Shown: positions 49,296-61,779, numbered from the stretch's first letter. The stretch is DNA of 64,000 nucleotides from Aegilops tauschii subsp. strangulata (GCF_002575655.3 NC_053036.3:159068627-159132626), one strand, 5' to 3'. The notes: generated by a model not told the origin, from the letters alone. Numbers and translations: made by a program.

Positions 49296-50263
49296 TCGCT
49301 CCTCTATTTGTTGGCATACCTCCCCTGCCTCTTCTTACTATAACTAGTCGCTGTTTTGATGACCATAAGCTCCAAAACTCACAAAGAGGAGAACCAAACA
49401 AGAACCAATAAAGATGATGCAAGGATGCAATGGTTTGAGCTCTCTATGAACGATACGATCAAGCTACTCATCGAGAGCCCCCCTTGATAGTATGGAAATC
49501 GATCCTATAACCCGGTCTCCCAACTACCATCATGAGACCGGTAAAATAGAAAACCTACCAAGAGCAAACCTTTGCCTTGCACATGGTCCACTTGAGCTAG
49601 ATGATGACGATCTTGACTCCCTCAAGTTGGACCACCTTTCTTGGTTGCATTGGCTCGATGAAGACTAGTTGATTGCTCCCCCATGCTCCACTATGGGTGA
49701 GCCACTCTTCTGCACATGTTCACAAGTCCATTGTCACCACAATGGACGGCAAGCTTCAAGCATTTGATCTCTTCATGATGCTTCACTTGAACTTGCACAC
49801 CGCAACCTAACCCCACAAAGAACTCTCACGAAGATCATGGGTTAGTACACAAAGCGTAATTGACAATGCTTACCACACCATGGGATCGCTTGATCCCTCT
49901 CGGTACATCTTCTACGCTTTGTGAGTTGATCAAGTTGATTCACTCTTGACTTAGTTTTGATCAACCATGAATCTTTTCAACTCTCTTCATTTGGATGATG
50001 TCTTGAAGATATACATGAATGATCACACAATCTTCTTCTCCAAGACATGCTTGCAATAAGCTCAACTCTCACATGACCAATCTTTGGATAATTCCTTAAT
50101 AACACCTTGGTCACCACATAAACTCCTTGAAACCAACACATGAACTTCAAGAAATGCCTATGGACAAATCCTTCAAATGTAACTCAAGGCAACCATTAGT
50201 CCATAGAGATTGTCATCAATTACCAAAACCAAACATGGGGGCACCGCATGTTCTTTCAATCGA

Positions 50264-51114
50264 CCTTTATTATGCAGTCTGCCGCTTTTATTCTTCACCA
50301 TCACAAGTTCGTGCAACGCTCAATTTTCTCTTACACTAAATGATCTCACACATTTAGAAGCAATTTTTATTGCCTTTTTGCACCGATGACAACTCACTTG
50401 AGGGGTCTTGCTCTATCCCTAGGTAGGTATGGTTGACACTTGAAAATAAGATTTGGGTTTAAGTTTTTTGGATGCACAAGTAGTATCTCTACTTAGTGCG
50501 GAATTTTTGGCTAGCAAAGGTAGGGGGCAAGCACCACATGTTGAAGGATCTATGACAATATGACTTCTATGTGAGTATAAACAAACATAAACCATAAAGT
50601 TGTCTTCCTTGTCCAACGTCAACAATTTTGGCATATAATATTTTGATGAGGGCTCACAACACAAAAGATTTCTAGGATAGTATATTTATATGTGAATCTT
50701 CTCTTCCCTTATTAATTCTTTCATGAGTTGCATCATTGACTAATGCTATGTTTGTCAATCTCTAATAAAATTTTCTACTTATACCTTTCCTTATGGGGTG
50801 CCAGCACCTACCATAGGATTAGTATATTATCTTCTTGATTTATTTCCTTTCTCTTTTTTTCTCTTTCTTATTTCTTTTCTTTATTTGCAACATGAAAGTA
50901 AAGAAAGCAAAAACTCAAACTAAACTTTATTATATAACAAGGATAGATCACTAAGAAAACTCTCAAAGAAGAAAGGATCGAACTAAACTTTTATTCATCT
51001 AAAGAAAAAGATTGAACTAGAAATAAGTAAAAGCAAAAAGATAGTGGGAATGATACTACCGGGGCACCTCCCCCAAGCTTGGCGGAAGCCAAGGGGAGTG
51101 CCCATACCCGAAAC
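50264..51114 (-). other. 3' untranslated part of the X element
   Basis: This AT-rich sequence carries no gene. Read in reverse it matches the 3' region of the nested non-autonomous element at about 59100-59540 (shared TTGTCTTCCTTGTCC, AGTAGAGATACTACTTGTGC and TACCTACCTA blocks), which shows that the two elements are related. Confidence 0.7.
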
Positions 51115-51618
51115 TCAATTCTCCTTTGGTGGTGAAGAAGAAGAGATCTTGTCCTCGGATTTCCATGGCAGTGGTCCACCATCATAAGAGGAGGAGTGAG
51201 TCTCACGGGTCCTGCAACTATCAGCCAAACTCATACCTTTAAACATCGCCTCATATTCAAAGACTTGGTTTTGAAGATCATAGATCTGGCTTTGGAGAAA
51301 GTTGATTTGCTCGTTGAGGGTGAAGACGATGTCCTTCATGGGCTTGCCATCCACCTTGAGATCACGGGAAAGGTCCATGATCATGAGGTGATTGGAATTG
51401 AGCCCATGCTCCACCATCCCCTTGCACCGGAAGACTTCCTGCTCCATAGCTTCAAGCATGGCCTCCACGGTTCCCGTGCCCTTGGGACCTTGCTCATCGC
51501 GGATGTACTGCACCCCCTCATGCATCTGGATGGTTTGAGGGTGCTGCACCACCTCCCGCAAATATGGGTTGATGACGTTCTTGAAGAACTTGTCCTTGGA
51601 GGAGCTTGAATCGGCCAT
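51115..51618 (-). CDS. extra small ORF downstream of integrase in the X element
   Basis: An intact frame of 167 codons on the coding strand of X, between integrase and the 3' LTR. It starts MADSSSSKDKFFKNVINPYL and ends with a Ser/Pro/Lys tail. The middle (VEAMLEAMEQEVFRCKGMVEHG, then MKDIVFTLNEQINFLQSQIYDLQNQ in part) has the heptad pattern of a coiled coil. There is no signal peptide or membrane segment, so it is not a typical envelope-like protein although it occupies that position. It is the only uninterrupted frame in X. I do not know its function. An upstream continuation to 51780 is open but has no better start. Confidence 0.65.
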   Translation of the reverse strand: MADSSSSKDKFFKNVINPYLREVVQHPQTIQMHEGVQYIRDEQGPKGTGTVEAMLEAMEQEVFRCKGMVEHGLNSNHLMIMDLSRDLKVDGKPMKDIVFTLNEQINFLQSQIYDLQNQVFEYEAMFKGMSLADSCRTRETHSSSYDGGPLPWKSEDKISSSSPPKEN

Positions 51619-52104
51619 GGTAGATGGGATCTGACAGAAAACAGCAAGAAAAGAGAATAGAGGATTTCTTCGCGATACGGTGATTAACAGGTTCAGGAAG
51701 TATATATAGATTTTTTTTATCTTGGAGGACAAGTATACGGAAGAAAAACGGAGTCCAGAAGGTGTCCCACGTGGGCACAACCCACCTAGGCGCGCCTGGC
51801 AAGCCTGGCACGCCCTGGTGTCTTGTGCCCACTAGGGTACGCTTCCTGGAAGTTTTTTTATTTCCTAAATTTTAAATATTCCAAAACTGATAAAAAATAT
51901 TTTTGCGGATTTTTCGGAGTCTGTTTACTTACCGTATCACGTACCTCCTTCACGATTCTGGAGCGTTCCGGAGGGACTCTTTTATGTGTTCTTTCGGTGT
52001 CAAAGTTTGGATAATATTACTTTTAACATTAATGGGCGTACCTGCGATATAATGCTTTATTCGTTGTCCATTGACAACCTTCGGGTTAGTACCTTCAGAA
52101 TTAT

Positions 52105-54527
52105 TTATTTTGATGGCTCCAGACCGGTAAACCTCCTCGATAACATAGGGGCCTTCCCATTTTGAGAGGAGTTTCCTGCAAAGAATCTAAAATGAGAGTT
52201 GTACAAAAGAACATATTCTCCAACTTTAAACTCACGCTTTTGGATTCTTTTGTCATGCCATCTTTTAACTTTCTCTTTGAATAATTTTGCATTTTCATAA
52301 GCTTGGGTTCTCCATTCATCTAATGAGCTAATATCAAATAACCTCTTTTCACCAGAAAGCTTGAAATCATAATTGAGCTCTTTGATGGCCCAATATGCTA
52401 TATGTTCTAACTCAAGAGGCAAATGACAAGCTTTTCCATAAACCATTTTATAAGGAGACATACCCATAGGATTTTTATATGCTGTTCTATAAGCCCAAAG
52501 TGCATCCTCTAATTTCTTAGACCAATTCTTCCTGGACCTATTGACAGTCTTTTTGCAAAATTAATTTTATTTCTCTATTGCTAAGTTCAACTTGACCACT
52601 AGACTGAGGATGATAAGGTGATGCAATTCTATGGTTAACATCATACTTGCCAAGCATTTTACAGAAAGCACCATGAATAAAGTGTGAACCACCATCCGTC
52701 ATTAAATATCTAGGGACTCCAAACCTTGGGAAAATAACTTCTTTAAGCATTTTAATAGAGGTGTTGTGATCAGCACTACTGGTTGGAATAGCTTCTAATA
52801 ACATAATCAACAGCAACATAAATATGTGTATACCCATTAGAGGAAGGAAAAGGTCCCATGTAATCAAATCCCAAACATCAAATGGTTCAACAACAAGTGA
52901 ATAATTCATAGGCATTTCTTGACGCTTACCGATATTACCTATTCTTTGACGTTCATCACAAGATGAGACGTACTTACGGGCATCCTTGAAGAGAGTAGGC
53001 CAATAAAATCCAGACTGCAATACCTTGTGAGAAGTTCTATCTCCAGCATGATGCCCTCCATAAGGTTCGGAGTGACATTTCCGTAGGATTTGTCCCTGTT
53101 CATGGTCAGGTACACAATGTCTAATAATACCATCTACTCCTTCTTTATAAAGATGTGGGTCATCCCAAAAGTAAAGTATTAAATCATAGAAGAATTTTTT
53201 CTTTTGTTGGTAGGTAAATCTAGGTGGTAAATATTTAGCAACAATGTAATTAGCATAGTCAGCATACCAAGGAGTACTATGAGAGAAATTTATTGCAGCT
53301 AACTGCTCATCAGGAAAACTATCATCAATAGGTAGTGGGTCATCAGGCACATTTTTCAAGCCTAGATAAATTGTCAGCTATGGGGTTCTCAACTCATTTT
53401 CTATCAATGATATGCAAGTCAAATTCTTGTAACAAGAGAACCCATCGAATAATTCTAGGTTTAGCATCTTTCTTTTCCATAAGATATTTAATACCAGCAT
53501 GGTCTGTCTTAACAATTACTTTGGAATCAACAATATAAGGTCTAAATTTATCACAAGCAAACACCACTGCTAAGATTTTTTTTTTCAGTAGTAGCGTAAT
53601 TTCTTTGAGCACTGTCTAGAGTTTTACTAGCATAATGAATAACATTCAATTTCTTATCAACTCTTTGTCCTAGAACAGCACCAACAGCATAATCACTAGC
53701 ATCAAACATAATTTCAAAAGGCAAGTTCCAATCAGGTGGTTGAATAATAGGTGTACAAATTAAGGCTTTCTTGAGTGTTTCAAAGGCTTCTAAACAATCA
53801 TCATCGAAAACAAAAGGAATATCCTTTTGCAAAAAACTAGTGAGGGGCCTAGAAATTTTAGAAAAGTCTTTGATAAATCTCCTATAGAAACCAACATGAC
53901 CTAGGAAACTACGAATACCTTTTATATCTTTAGGACATGGCATTTTCTCAATGGCATCAACCTTAGCTTGGTCCACTTCAATACCTCTTTCAGAAATTTT
54001 ATGACCCAAGACAATGCCCTCATTAACCATAAAGTGACACTTCTCCCAATTCAAGACAAGATTTGTTTGTTCACATCTCTACAAAACTCGATCAAGATTG
54101 CTTAAACAATCATCAAAAGACTTCCCATAAATAGAGAAATCGTCCATGAAAACCTCAACAATCTTTTCACAAAAGTCAGAGAATATAGAAGTCATACATC
54201 TTTGAAAGGTAGCAAGTGCATTACATAAACCAAAAGGCATACGTATATAAGCATAGGTTCCAAAAGGACAAGTAAAAGTGGTCTTTTCTTGATCAGGTTG
54301 AGAAACAGGTATTTGTGAAAAGCCAGAATATCCATCAAGGAAGCAAAAGTGTGTGTGCTTAGATAATCTTTCAAGCATTTGATCAATAAAAGGCAAACGG
54401 TAATGCTCTTTTCTAGTTGCTTTGTTTAATTTTCTAAAATCAATTACCATTCTATAGCGTGTAACAATTCTTTGTGGAATAAGTTCATTCTTATCATTAG
54501 GAAAAACAGTTAAACCTCCTTTCTTAA
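52105..54527 (-). pseudogene. pol: X-element RT, RNase H and integrase
   Basis: From right to left: RT continues just after the nested insertion (KKGGLTVFPNDKNELIP), with MVIDFRKLNKATRK, CFLDGYSGFSQIP and VEVFMDDFSIYG, where the active site is FMDD. A stop follows at about 54079, then LGHKISERGIEVD, FLGHVGFYRRFIKDFS and RNase H with MFDASDYAVGAVLG and [11 protein letters not shown], with a frameshift near 53580. Integrase has [20 protein letters not shown] (zinc motif degraded), DLFLPLMG in place of [14 protein letters not shown] and [12 protein letters not shown]. The last piece (MSPYKMVYGKACHLP, KVGEYVLLYNS) is the integrase end. Several breaks make it non-functional. Confidence 0.9.
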
Positions 54528-54532
54528 GGACA

Positions 54533-56090
54533 TGATACGTCTCCAACGTATCTATAATCTATGAAGTATTCATGCTGTTATATTATCTATCTTGGATGTT
54601 TAATGGGCTTTTATATGTTGTTTTATATGATTTTTGGGACTAACCTATTAACCTAGAGCCCAGTGCCAGTTTCTGTTTTCTCCTTGTTTTTGAGTTTTGC
54701 AGAAAAGGAATACCAAACGGAGTCCAATTGACGTGTCAATTTTTGATGATTTTTATGGACCAAAAGAAGACCACGGAGCATCGGAGTTGGGCCAGAAGAG
54801 TCCCGGGCTGCCCACGAGGGTGGGGGGCGCGCCCACCCCCTGGGCGCGTGGGCCTGCCTCGTGGACAGCTCGGGCACCTCCTTGACGTGAGACCGACGCC
54901 AAAAATTCCTATAAATACAGAAACCTCAGAAAATCAACCTAGATCAGGAGTTCCACCGCCGGAAGCCTCTGTAGGCACGAGAAATCAATCTAGGCCCTCC
55001 CCGGCACCCTGCCAGAGGGGGCCATCATCACCGGTGGCCATGGAGGAGTATCCCGGAGGGGCCATCATCGCCATGAAGGCCAAGGACCAGAGGGAGAACC
55101 TCTCCCCATCTCGGGGGGAGGCCATGGAGGAGGAAGCACAAGGGGGAGAACCTCTCCTCCTCTCTCTCGGTGGCGCCGGAGTGCCATCGGAAGGGGAATC
55201 ATCGCCGCGGTGATCGTCTTCATCAACATCACCATCATCATCACCATCCTCATCTATTTTACGCGGTCCACTCTCCCGCACCCCGCTGTAATCCCTACTT
55301 GAACATGGTGCTTTATGCCACATATTATGATCCAATGATGTGTTGCCATCTTATGATGTTTTGAGTAGATATCCTTTGTCTGTGGGTTGATTGATGATCT
55401 AGATTGGTACAAGTTGTATGTTTTATTTTGGTGCTGTCCTATCGTGCCCTCCGTGTCGCGCAAGCGTGAGGGATTCCCGCTGTAGGGTGTTGCAATACGT
55501 TCATGATTCGCTTATAGTGGGTTGCTAGAGTGACAGAAGCTTAAACCAGAGTAAGGGGGTTGTTGCGTATGGGAATAAAGAGGACTTGATGCTTTAATGC
55601 TATGGTTGGGTTTTACCTTAATGATCTTTAGTAGTTGCGGATGCTTGCTAGAGTTCCAATCATAAGTGCATATGATCCAAGTAGAGAAAGTATGTTAGCT
55701 TATGCCTCTCCCTCATATGAAACTACAATAGTGATCACCGGTCTTGTTAACGGTTGCCTAGGACAATTCCGCACACCGATCCACCATTATTCCACACTCG
55801 CTATTTATAATATTTAGTAATATATTCTAACTTTATGATAACAGCACCTACTTTCATATTTTAGCTCTCCGATATCATGCAAAGTTATCCTCTTCATACC
55901 CTCAACGTAGTTTTATTTCTCGTTTCTAGTTGGAAGCAAACGTTCGGTGCATGTAAAGTCGTATCAGTGGCAGATAGGGCTTGAGAGAATATTGATCTTA
56001 CCTTTAGCTCCTTGTGGGTTCGACACTCCATACTTATCACTTCCACCTTTGGAAATTTCTATGATGATTCCCTGCACTTGGGGATTATCA
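54533..56090 (+). repeat. 5' LTR of the non-autonomous element
   Basis: A 1558-bp LTR with a GC-rich palindromic patch at about 54815-54850 (GGGTGGGGGGCGCGCCCACCCC). CCTATAAATACAGAAACC at about 54908 is a plausible TATA box for the element's transcript. Open frames over the CATCATCATCACC tract are low-complexity and not genes. Confidence 0.95.
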
Positions 56091-56100
56091 AGCTCTTTTC

Positions 56101-56118
56101 TGGCGCCGTTGCCGGGGA
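56101..56118 (+). other. primer-binding site of the non-autonomous element
   Basis: TGGCGCCGTTGCCGGGGA lies 10 bases after the 5' LTR. This is the primer site typical of Athila-lineage elements. Confidence 0.8.
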
Positions 56119-56771
56119 GCAATAGCGTGGGGTTGATATTCTCGTGTGTGCTTGTTTGCTTTCTTCACTAAGTAGATTTTGTTTTTTCCTTTTTGTTTCT
56201 GTTTAGTTGTGGGTGAAACATACAATTTTTTTAAAGAATGAAAATACAAAAAAAATTACTTGCCTTTCATGCCTAAAAAGTTTTCAAAAAGAGAAGTGAT
56301 TGGAAAGTTATGCATTGAAGAAGTGAGGGTCGACCTTGAGCACTTGTGTTCATGCTCACGGAAACAATGTAGAATTTTTCATGGAAGTTTCTCTGTAAAT
56401 AATTATCCCCTTGTATATATCCATTGTATTATAAAAATAATGTGCCAGCTTTGGTTTTAGGATGATTGGATTGCTTGTTTACTATGTGCAGAACAAAAAC
56501 AGAAACTTTGGCTGTAGTGCATGAATTTACATTTTTTACTGGAACGTCAAATGGGTCTGAAACTTTTTGCACATTACTTCTGTACAAATTGTTCAAATTT
56601 TCAAATTTATTTCATAATTTTAGGAGTTACAGAAGTTTACCAAACTTCCAGATTACTACAGACTGTTCTGTTTTTAACAGATTCTGTTTTGCGTGTGTTG
56701 TTTGCTTATTTCGATGAATCTATGGCTAGTATAGATTCTGTTTTGTTCTTACTTTTATTTATAATATAATT

Positions 56772-56795
56772 ACCGTAGAACGATTGTTCTACGGT
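56772..56795. repeat. perfect 10-bp stem hairpin in a small insertion
   Basis: ACCGTAGAAC and GTTCTACGGT are complementary around the loop GATT. The hairpin lies in a 76-bp segment bounded by a 16-bp direct repeat AATCTATGGCTAGTAT (56717-56732 and 56809-56824). Confidence 0.85.
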
Positions 56796-59692
56796 CTCGG
56801 CTAAAAAAAATCTATGGCTAGTATCGGGGGGTATGAACCATAGAGAAGTTGGAATACAGTAGGTTTAACACCAATATAAATAAAGAATGAGTTCATTACA
56901 ATACTTATAGTAGTGATTTGCTTTGTTATACTAACGGATCTCACAAATTTTTTGTTAAAGTTTTGTGTGGATGAAGTGTTCGAAGATCGAGGAACTATCA
57001 ATATGAGAAGAATAAAGAGAGGCAAGAGTTCAAGCTTGGGGATGCCCAAGGCACCCCAAGTAAATATTTCAAAGGATACTCAAGCATCTAAGCTTGGGGA
57101 TGCCCCGGTTGGCATCCCATCTTTCTTCTTCAACAAATATCGGTATACCTCGGTTTTTGTTTTGTTCACATGATTTGTGTCCTTTGTGTTTTTGTTTTTC
57201 CTTTAAGAACCATGCTAGCATGAGATAGCCCTTCATTGATTTATAGAATACTTTATGTGCTTCACTTATATCTTTTAAGTATGATCTTATAGAACTGCTC
57301 TTTGTGCTTCACTTAAATCTTTTGAGTATGGTTTTATAGAATGCTTCGTGTGCTTCACTTACATATTTTGAGCTTGGATATTGGTTAGTCTATATTAATT
57401 GTAGAATGCTCCATGAACTTCACTTATATCTTTTGGAGTATGAATAATACTATAATTTAAAGTGGGTTTGGAAGAGTGTCAACTTTAGGAATTAGTGATC
57501 CCACTATTTTGGAGGGTGTTGAATCTTAGTGTGATATTTATGAAAGTGGATTTGGAAGAGTGTCAACTTTAGCTAATAATGATTCCACTATTTCGGAAGA
57601 GGTTCCAATTGAGTATGAGAACAAAGTTGCTATCCATGATGCTACTGAAAATTATTATGAGGGAGGAATACATGCTTGTAGGAGTTGCAATAATATCAAG
57701 TTTCCTCTCTATGTACTTAAAGTTTTGAAGTTATACTTGTTTTGCCTTCCTATGCTAGTTGATTCTTGTTCCCATAAGTTGTGTGCTCACAAAATCCCTA
57801 GGCATAGGAAGTTGGTTAGAATCAATTGTGCTAGTCATATTCTTCATGATGCTCTCTTTATGTTTCAATTCTTATCTTTTATGTGAGCATCATTGAAATC
57901 ATCATGCCTAGCTAAAAGGCATTAAAGAAAAGCGCTTGTTGGGAGACAACCCAATATTTACCCTTACTGTTTTTGTGTGTCTACATGATTAATCTACTGT
58001 AGTAATCATGTTTTATAGATTTTGTTTCAATAAAGTGCCAAGTAAGACCTTTGGGAAGACTTGGGTGAAAGTTAATGTGATCTTGCTGTAAAAAAACAGA
58101 AACTTTGCGCTCATGAGATTAGCTGTCATTTTTTTACAGAAGAGTGCTTTTGAGTTTATTATTTTTTCAGAAGATTAATAGACAAATTCCTCACGTCCAC
58201 CAATTTATTTCATAATTTTTGGAGTAGCAGAAGTATGGTTTATGTTCAGATCATTACAGACTGTTCTGTTTCTGACAGATTCTGTTTTCATTGCATGGTT
58301 TGCTTGTTTTCTAGTTTCTATGACTTATATTTCTCAATATAAATTGTAGAAATGATATGGTACAGTAGGCATTGTGTGAGAAAACTTATGAACCTTGTCT
58401 TTGACAGTACCAAAGTGAATGGTTTACTCTTTATCATACTAACCTATCTCACGAAGTTTCGTTAAGTTTTGTGTGATTGAAGTTTTCAAGCTTTGGGTGA
58501 GATATCGATATGAGGAGAATAAGGAGTGGAAAGACCCTAAGCTTGGGGATGTACAAGGCACCCCAAGGTAATATTCAAGGAAGACTCAAGCGCCTAAGCT
58601 TGGGGATGCCCCGGAAGGCATCCCCTCTTTCGTCTTCAAAACTATCGGTATACCTTACTCAGAGCTATATTTTTATTTGTCACATGATATGCGTTTTGCT
58701 TGGAGCATGTTTTCAATTTTACTTGCTGTTTGAATAAAATCATTGGATCTGAAATATTGAATGAAAAAGAATCCTCCCATGGCTAGTTAATTATTTGACT
58801 ACTCAGTGTTCTTCACTTATATCTTTTGGAGTAGTTTGTCATTTACTCATGTGCTTCACGTATATCCTATGAGTAAATGGTTGAATGAATTGAATGTCAT
58901 AAATCTGAATATATATATATATGTTTCACATGCTTATAACATGGGGAGTAATGACTTCACACATAATAAGTATAGGTAGTAAACTCATTGAAAGTTAGCA
59001 AACGTAGAATTGGTCACTTGAACAATTCATGATAGAATATTAAAGGAAGAGAGATTTCACATATAAATATACTATCTTCGACATCTTTTGTAATTGTGAG
59101 CACTCATTAAAATATGACATGCTAAAAGGTTGATGTCGGACAAGGAAGACAATGTAATGGGTTATGTTTTCTTATATCCGAAATAAAGTATATTGTCTTG
59201 GATCATCCAACATGTTGAGCTTGCCTTTCCCCCTTATGCTAGCCAAATTCTTTGCACTAAGTAGAGATACTACTTGTGCTTTCAAATACCCTTAAACCTG
59301 GTTTTGCCATGAGAGTCCACCATACCTACCTATGGATTGAGTAAGATCCTTCAAGTAAGTTGTCATCGGTGCAAGCAATAAAAATTGCTCTCTAAATATG
59401 TATGATTGATTAGTGTGGAGGAAATAAGCTTTATACGATCTTGTGATGTGGAAGGAAAAAAAGCGACAGACTGCATAATAAAGGTCCATATCACAAGTGG
59501 CAATATAAAGTGACGTTCTTTCGCATTAAGATTTTGTGCATCCAACCCTGAAAGCGCATGCCAACCTCTGCTTCCCTCTGCGAAGGGCCTATCTTTTACT
59601 TTTATCTCTTACCCTTATGCAAGAGTCTTGGTGATTTTTCACCTTTTCTTTTTACATTTTATCCTTTGGCAAGCACATTGTGTTGGAAAGAT

Positions 59693-59696
<4 letters not shown>

Positions 59697-59726
<30 letters not shown>
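59697..59726. repeat. (AT)15 microsatellite
   Basis: Fifteen AT dinucleotides in a row within the 3' part of the non-autonomous element. A candidate length-polymorphic marker. Confidence 0.95.
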
Positions 59727-59728
<2 letters not shown>

Positions 59729-60216
59729 AATTGGATGCAAGGCATCATGAACTATTATTGTTGACATCACCCTTGAGGTAAAAGGTTGGGAGGCGAATCT
59801 ATAAGCCCCTATCTTTCTCTGTGTCTGATTAAAACTTTGGACCCATAAATATCACGTGAGTGTTAGCAACTGTGAAAGACTAAATGATAGTTGAGTATGT
59901 GGAGTTTGCTAAATCAAAGCTCTCACATAGACTCTTCCTGAAAATAAGATGAATTGTAATTGTTTGATGACTGATAACACGGTTTGTTAGTTTTCAAGAA
60001 AGTTTATGATCTATACTGTAACATGTGAATAGCTTGTTACTTGATCATGAAAAGTTTTATGAGATGAGCTATTGTTATGACATATAATGATGCTAGAAAA
60101 AGTTATTGGAATTATCATTGATCAAACTTAAGCACTTGCTAGCATTCACACTTCATAAATTATTTCTTTTATCATTTACCTACTCGAGGACGAGCAGGAA
60201 TTAAGCTTGGGGATGT

Positions 60217-61774
60217 TGATACGTCTCCAACATATCTATAATTTATGAAGTATTCATGCTGTTATATTATCTATCTTGGATGTTTAATGGGCTTTTATAT
60301 GTTGTTTTATATGATTTTTGGGACTAACCTATTAACCTAGAGCCCAGTGCCAGTTTCTGTTTTCTCCTTGTTTTTGAGTTTTGCAGAAAAGGAATACCAA
60401 ACGGAGTCCAATTGACGTGCCAATTTTTGATGATTTTTTATGGACCAAAAGAAGACCACGGAGCATCGGAGTTGGGCCAGAAGAGTCCCGGGCTGCCCAT
60501 GAGGGTGGGGGCGCGCCCACCCCCTGGGCGCGTGGGCCTGCCTCGTGGACAGCTCGGGCACCTCCTTGACGTGAGACCGATGCCAACAATTCCTATAAAT
60601 ATAGAAACCTCGGAAAATCAACCTAGATCGGGAGTTCCGCCGCCTCAAGCCTCTGTAGCCACGAGAAATCAATCTAGGCCCTCCCCGGCACCCTGCCGGA
60701 GGGGGCCATCATCACCGGTGGCCATGGAGGAGTATCCCGGAGGGGCCATCATCGCCATGAAGGCCAAGGACCAGAGGGAGAACCTCTCCCCATCTCGGGG
60801 GGAGGCCATGGAGGAGGAAGCACAAGGGGGAGAACCTCTCCTCCTCTCTCTCGGTGGCGCCGGAGTGCCATCGGAAGGGGAATCATCGCCGCGGTGATCG
60901 TCTTCATCAACATCACCATCATCATCACCATCCTCATCTATTTTACGCGGTCCACTCTCCCGCATCCCGCTGTAATCCCTACTTGAACATGGTGCTTTAT
61001 GCCACATATTATGATCCAATGATGTGTTGCCATCTTATGATGTTCTGAGTAGATATCCTTTGTTTGTGGGTTGATTGATGATCTAGATTGGTACGAGTTG
61101 TATGTTTTATTTTGGTGATGTCCTATCGTGTCCTCCGTGTCGCGCAAGCGTGAGGGATTCCCGCTGTAGGGTGTTGCAATACGTTCATGATTCGCTTATA
61201 ATGGGTTGCTAGAGTGACAGAAGCTTAAACCCGAGTAAGGGGGTTGTTGCGTATGGGAATAAAGAGGACTTGATGCTTTAATGCTATGGTTGGGTTTTAC
61301 CTTAATGATCTTTAGTAGTTGCGGATGCTTGCTAGAGTTCCAATCATAAGTGCATATGATCCAAGTAGAGAAAGTATGTTAGCTTATGCCTCTCCCTCAT
61401 ATGAAACTACAATAGTGATCACCGGTCTTGTTAACGGTTGCCTAGGACAATTCCGCACACCGATCCACCATTATTCCACACTCGTTATTTATAATATTTA
61501 GTAATATATTCTAACTTTATGATAACAGCACCTACTTTCATATTTTAGCTCTCCGATATCATGCAAAGTTATCCTCTTCATACCCTCAACGTAGTTTTAT
61601 TTCTCGTTTCTAGTTGGAAGCAAACGTTCGGTGCACGTAAAGTCGTATCAGTGGCAGATAGGGCTTGAGAGAATATTGATCTTACCTTTAGCTCCTTGTG
61701 GGTTCGACACTCCATACTTATCACTTCCACCTTTGGAAATTGCTACGATGATTCCCTGCACTTGGGGATTATCA
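60217..61774 (+). repeat. 3' LTR of the non-autonomous element
   Basis: A 1558-bp LTR that matches the 5' LTR with only scattered differences (for example CATATC for CGTATC near its start). Confidence 0.95.
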
Positions 61775-61779
61775 GGACA

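Larger units (their letters stand above)
46263..50258. mobile_element. insertion Z, probably a solo LTR or LTR-like element
   Basis: It begins TGAAAGATCGTGG and ends GCATGTTCTTTCA, so its tips TGAAAGA and TCTTTCA are inverted repeats. Imperfect 5-bp duplications flank it (AGCGA 46258-46262, ATCGA 50259-50263). The X sequence resumes exactly beyond, as shown by comparison with 59465-59500 in reverse. No coding sequence was recognised. It holds a GCGGTACTACCGC array and a 1.5-kb foreign block (47777-49295). Without the block it is about 2.5 kb. I cannot name the family with confidence. Confidence 0.7.
56119..60216 (+). other. internal region of the non-autonomous element, no gag or pol
   Basis: AT-rich sequence with two diverged copies of a roughly 0.7-kb module (about 56470-57160 and 58080-58660), each ending with a pair of AAGCTTGGGGATG motifs and a CATCCC..CTTTC..ATCGGTATACC box. 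A short open frame at 57560-57886 has no known motif. A perfect 10-bp hairpin lies at 56772-56795. The polypurine tract AAGCTTGGGGATGT is at 60203-60216. Confidence 0.75.
54533..61774 (+). mobile_element. non-autonomous Athila-like LTR element
   Basis: LTRs are 54533-56090 and 60217-61774, each exactly 1558 bp, beginning TGATACGTCTCCAAC and ending CTTGGGGATTATCA. A perfect duplication GGACA flanks the element (54528-54532 and 61775-61779). The LTRs are nearly identical, so it is young. The internal 4.1 kb has a primer site but no gag or pol, only short frames. Its 3' part is related to the 3' region of X. It is inserted in the opposite orientation in the RT of X. It would have to be moved by proteins from a complete relative. 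Confidence 0.93.

Noticed and set aside
46263..50258. Insertion Z as a CACTA DNA transposon
   Set aside because: The tips are TGAAAGA/TCTTTCA and the flanking duplication is 5 bp. CACTA termini and a 3-bp duplication are lacking. A solo LTR-like origin fits better.
55170..55364. His-rich frame (HQHHHHHHHPH) in the non-autonomous element, also at 60854
   Set aside because: It lies within the LTRs over a CATCATCACC microsatellite, on sequence that is not conserved as protein; chance frame.
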